In this document: piece after piece, positions 63,766-64,000 of the stretch | Numbering within the stretch: the stretch's first letter is position 1 | Layout: each line of letters begins with the position of its first letter | Assembly: GCA_031213475.1 (NCBI GenBank) | Contig: JARUPZ010000003.1 | Coordinates: forward strand, 8,796,313-8,860,312 | Direction of reading: 5' to 3' | DNA from: Nereocystis luetkeana | Lineage: Eukaryota; Sar; Phaeophyceae; Laminariales; Laminariaceae | DNA length: 64,000 nucleotides | Translations under genes and position numbers: made by a program | Notes under the pieces: generated by a model | What the model saw: the letters and a program-made list of their open reading frames with translations, nothing else | What the model was told of the DNA's origin: nothing | Database searches by the model: none

Positions 63766-64000
63766 TTTAGGCTGGAGAGTAAAGGGGATGATTGAAAAAA
63801 AAAAAAAAAGTGAAACAACGTGTTTGAACTGCTATTGGATGATACCTGGTACTATTTGATAGGTATGAAAGAAGTGTTTCAAGACAAAAAAAATGTGTCT
63901 CTTTGCCCCATCCATGTTTTGCTGTTCGGAGATGCCGCCTTTTGTTTACTGTTGGCGTGTGAAAATGAGAGTGACGACGTATGCATATAACTTGTGGAGT

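Overview
This is a nuclear window from a eukaryote with long introns and many transposons. My best guess is a brown alga (Phaeophyceae, Ectocarpus-like). That guess is an inference from three things: GT-AG introns of hundreds to thousands of bases, degenerate LNR/'DGGDC..CTC' cysteine modules of the kind I associate with brown algal genomes, and Copia and LINE pol fragments. No prokaryotic gene organisation, CRISPR array, rRNA or convincing tRNA is visible.

The only apparently intact host gene runs on the minus strand from 34,767 to 1,617. I rebuilt it by hand as eight exons encoding a major facilitator superfamily (MFS) transporter of about 562-568 residues. Seven of its introns can be placed. 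Phases agree at every junction and the exons follow the normal order of MFS membrane segments. Intron 1 (about 14.8 kb) and intron 6 (about 9.5 kb) are packed with repeats. Intron 6 holds a decayed Copia element in the same orientation: two LTRs near 6.3-6.7 and 13.1-14.6 kb, a polypurine tract at 6,712-6,720, a 60-bp minisatellite, and gag, integrase, RT and RNase H remnants. A 240-bp inverted-repeat element has landed inside the pol part.

From 35 to 40.5 kb there are three copies of a 95-bp palindromic element but no recognisable gene. From 41.2 to 44.1 kb on the plus strand lies a frameshifted LNR-module gene. From 45 to 53 kb come a LINE 3' fragment, a second Copia fragment, MITE-like copies and low-complexity DNA.

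From 53.5 to 62.1 kb lies a tyrosine-recombinase region: a broken recombinase gene on the minus strand, a truncated inverted second copy at 61.5-62.1 kb, a third partial copy near 57.0 kb, and associated degenerate minisatellites. From 59.4 to 60.0 kb is a G-rich minisatellite. The window ends with an inverted pair of about 290-bp arms (62.37-63.77 kb).

Short dispersed sequences are the strongest genome-wide signal: a 95-bp palindrome (5 copies, two abutting), a TA-flanked 105-bp element, the CTACGATAGAGGT-ended element, and a heavily over-represented ACCAGGTA 8-mer.
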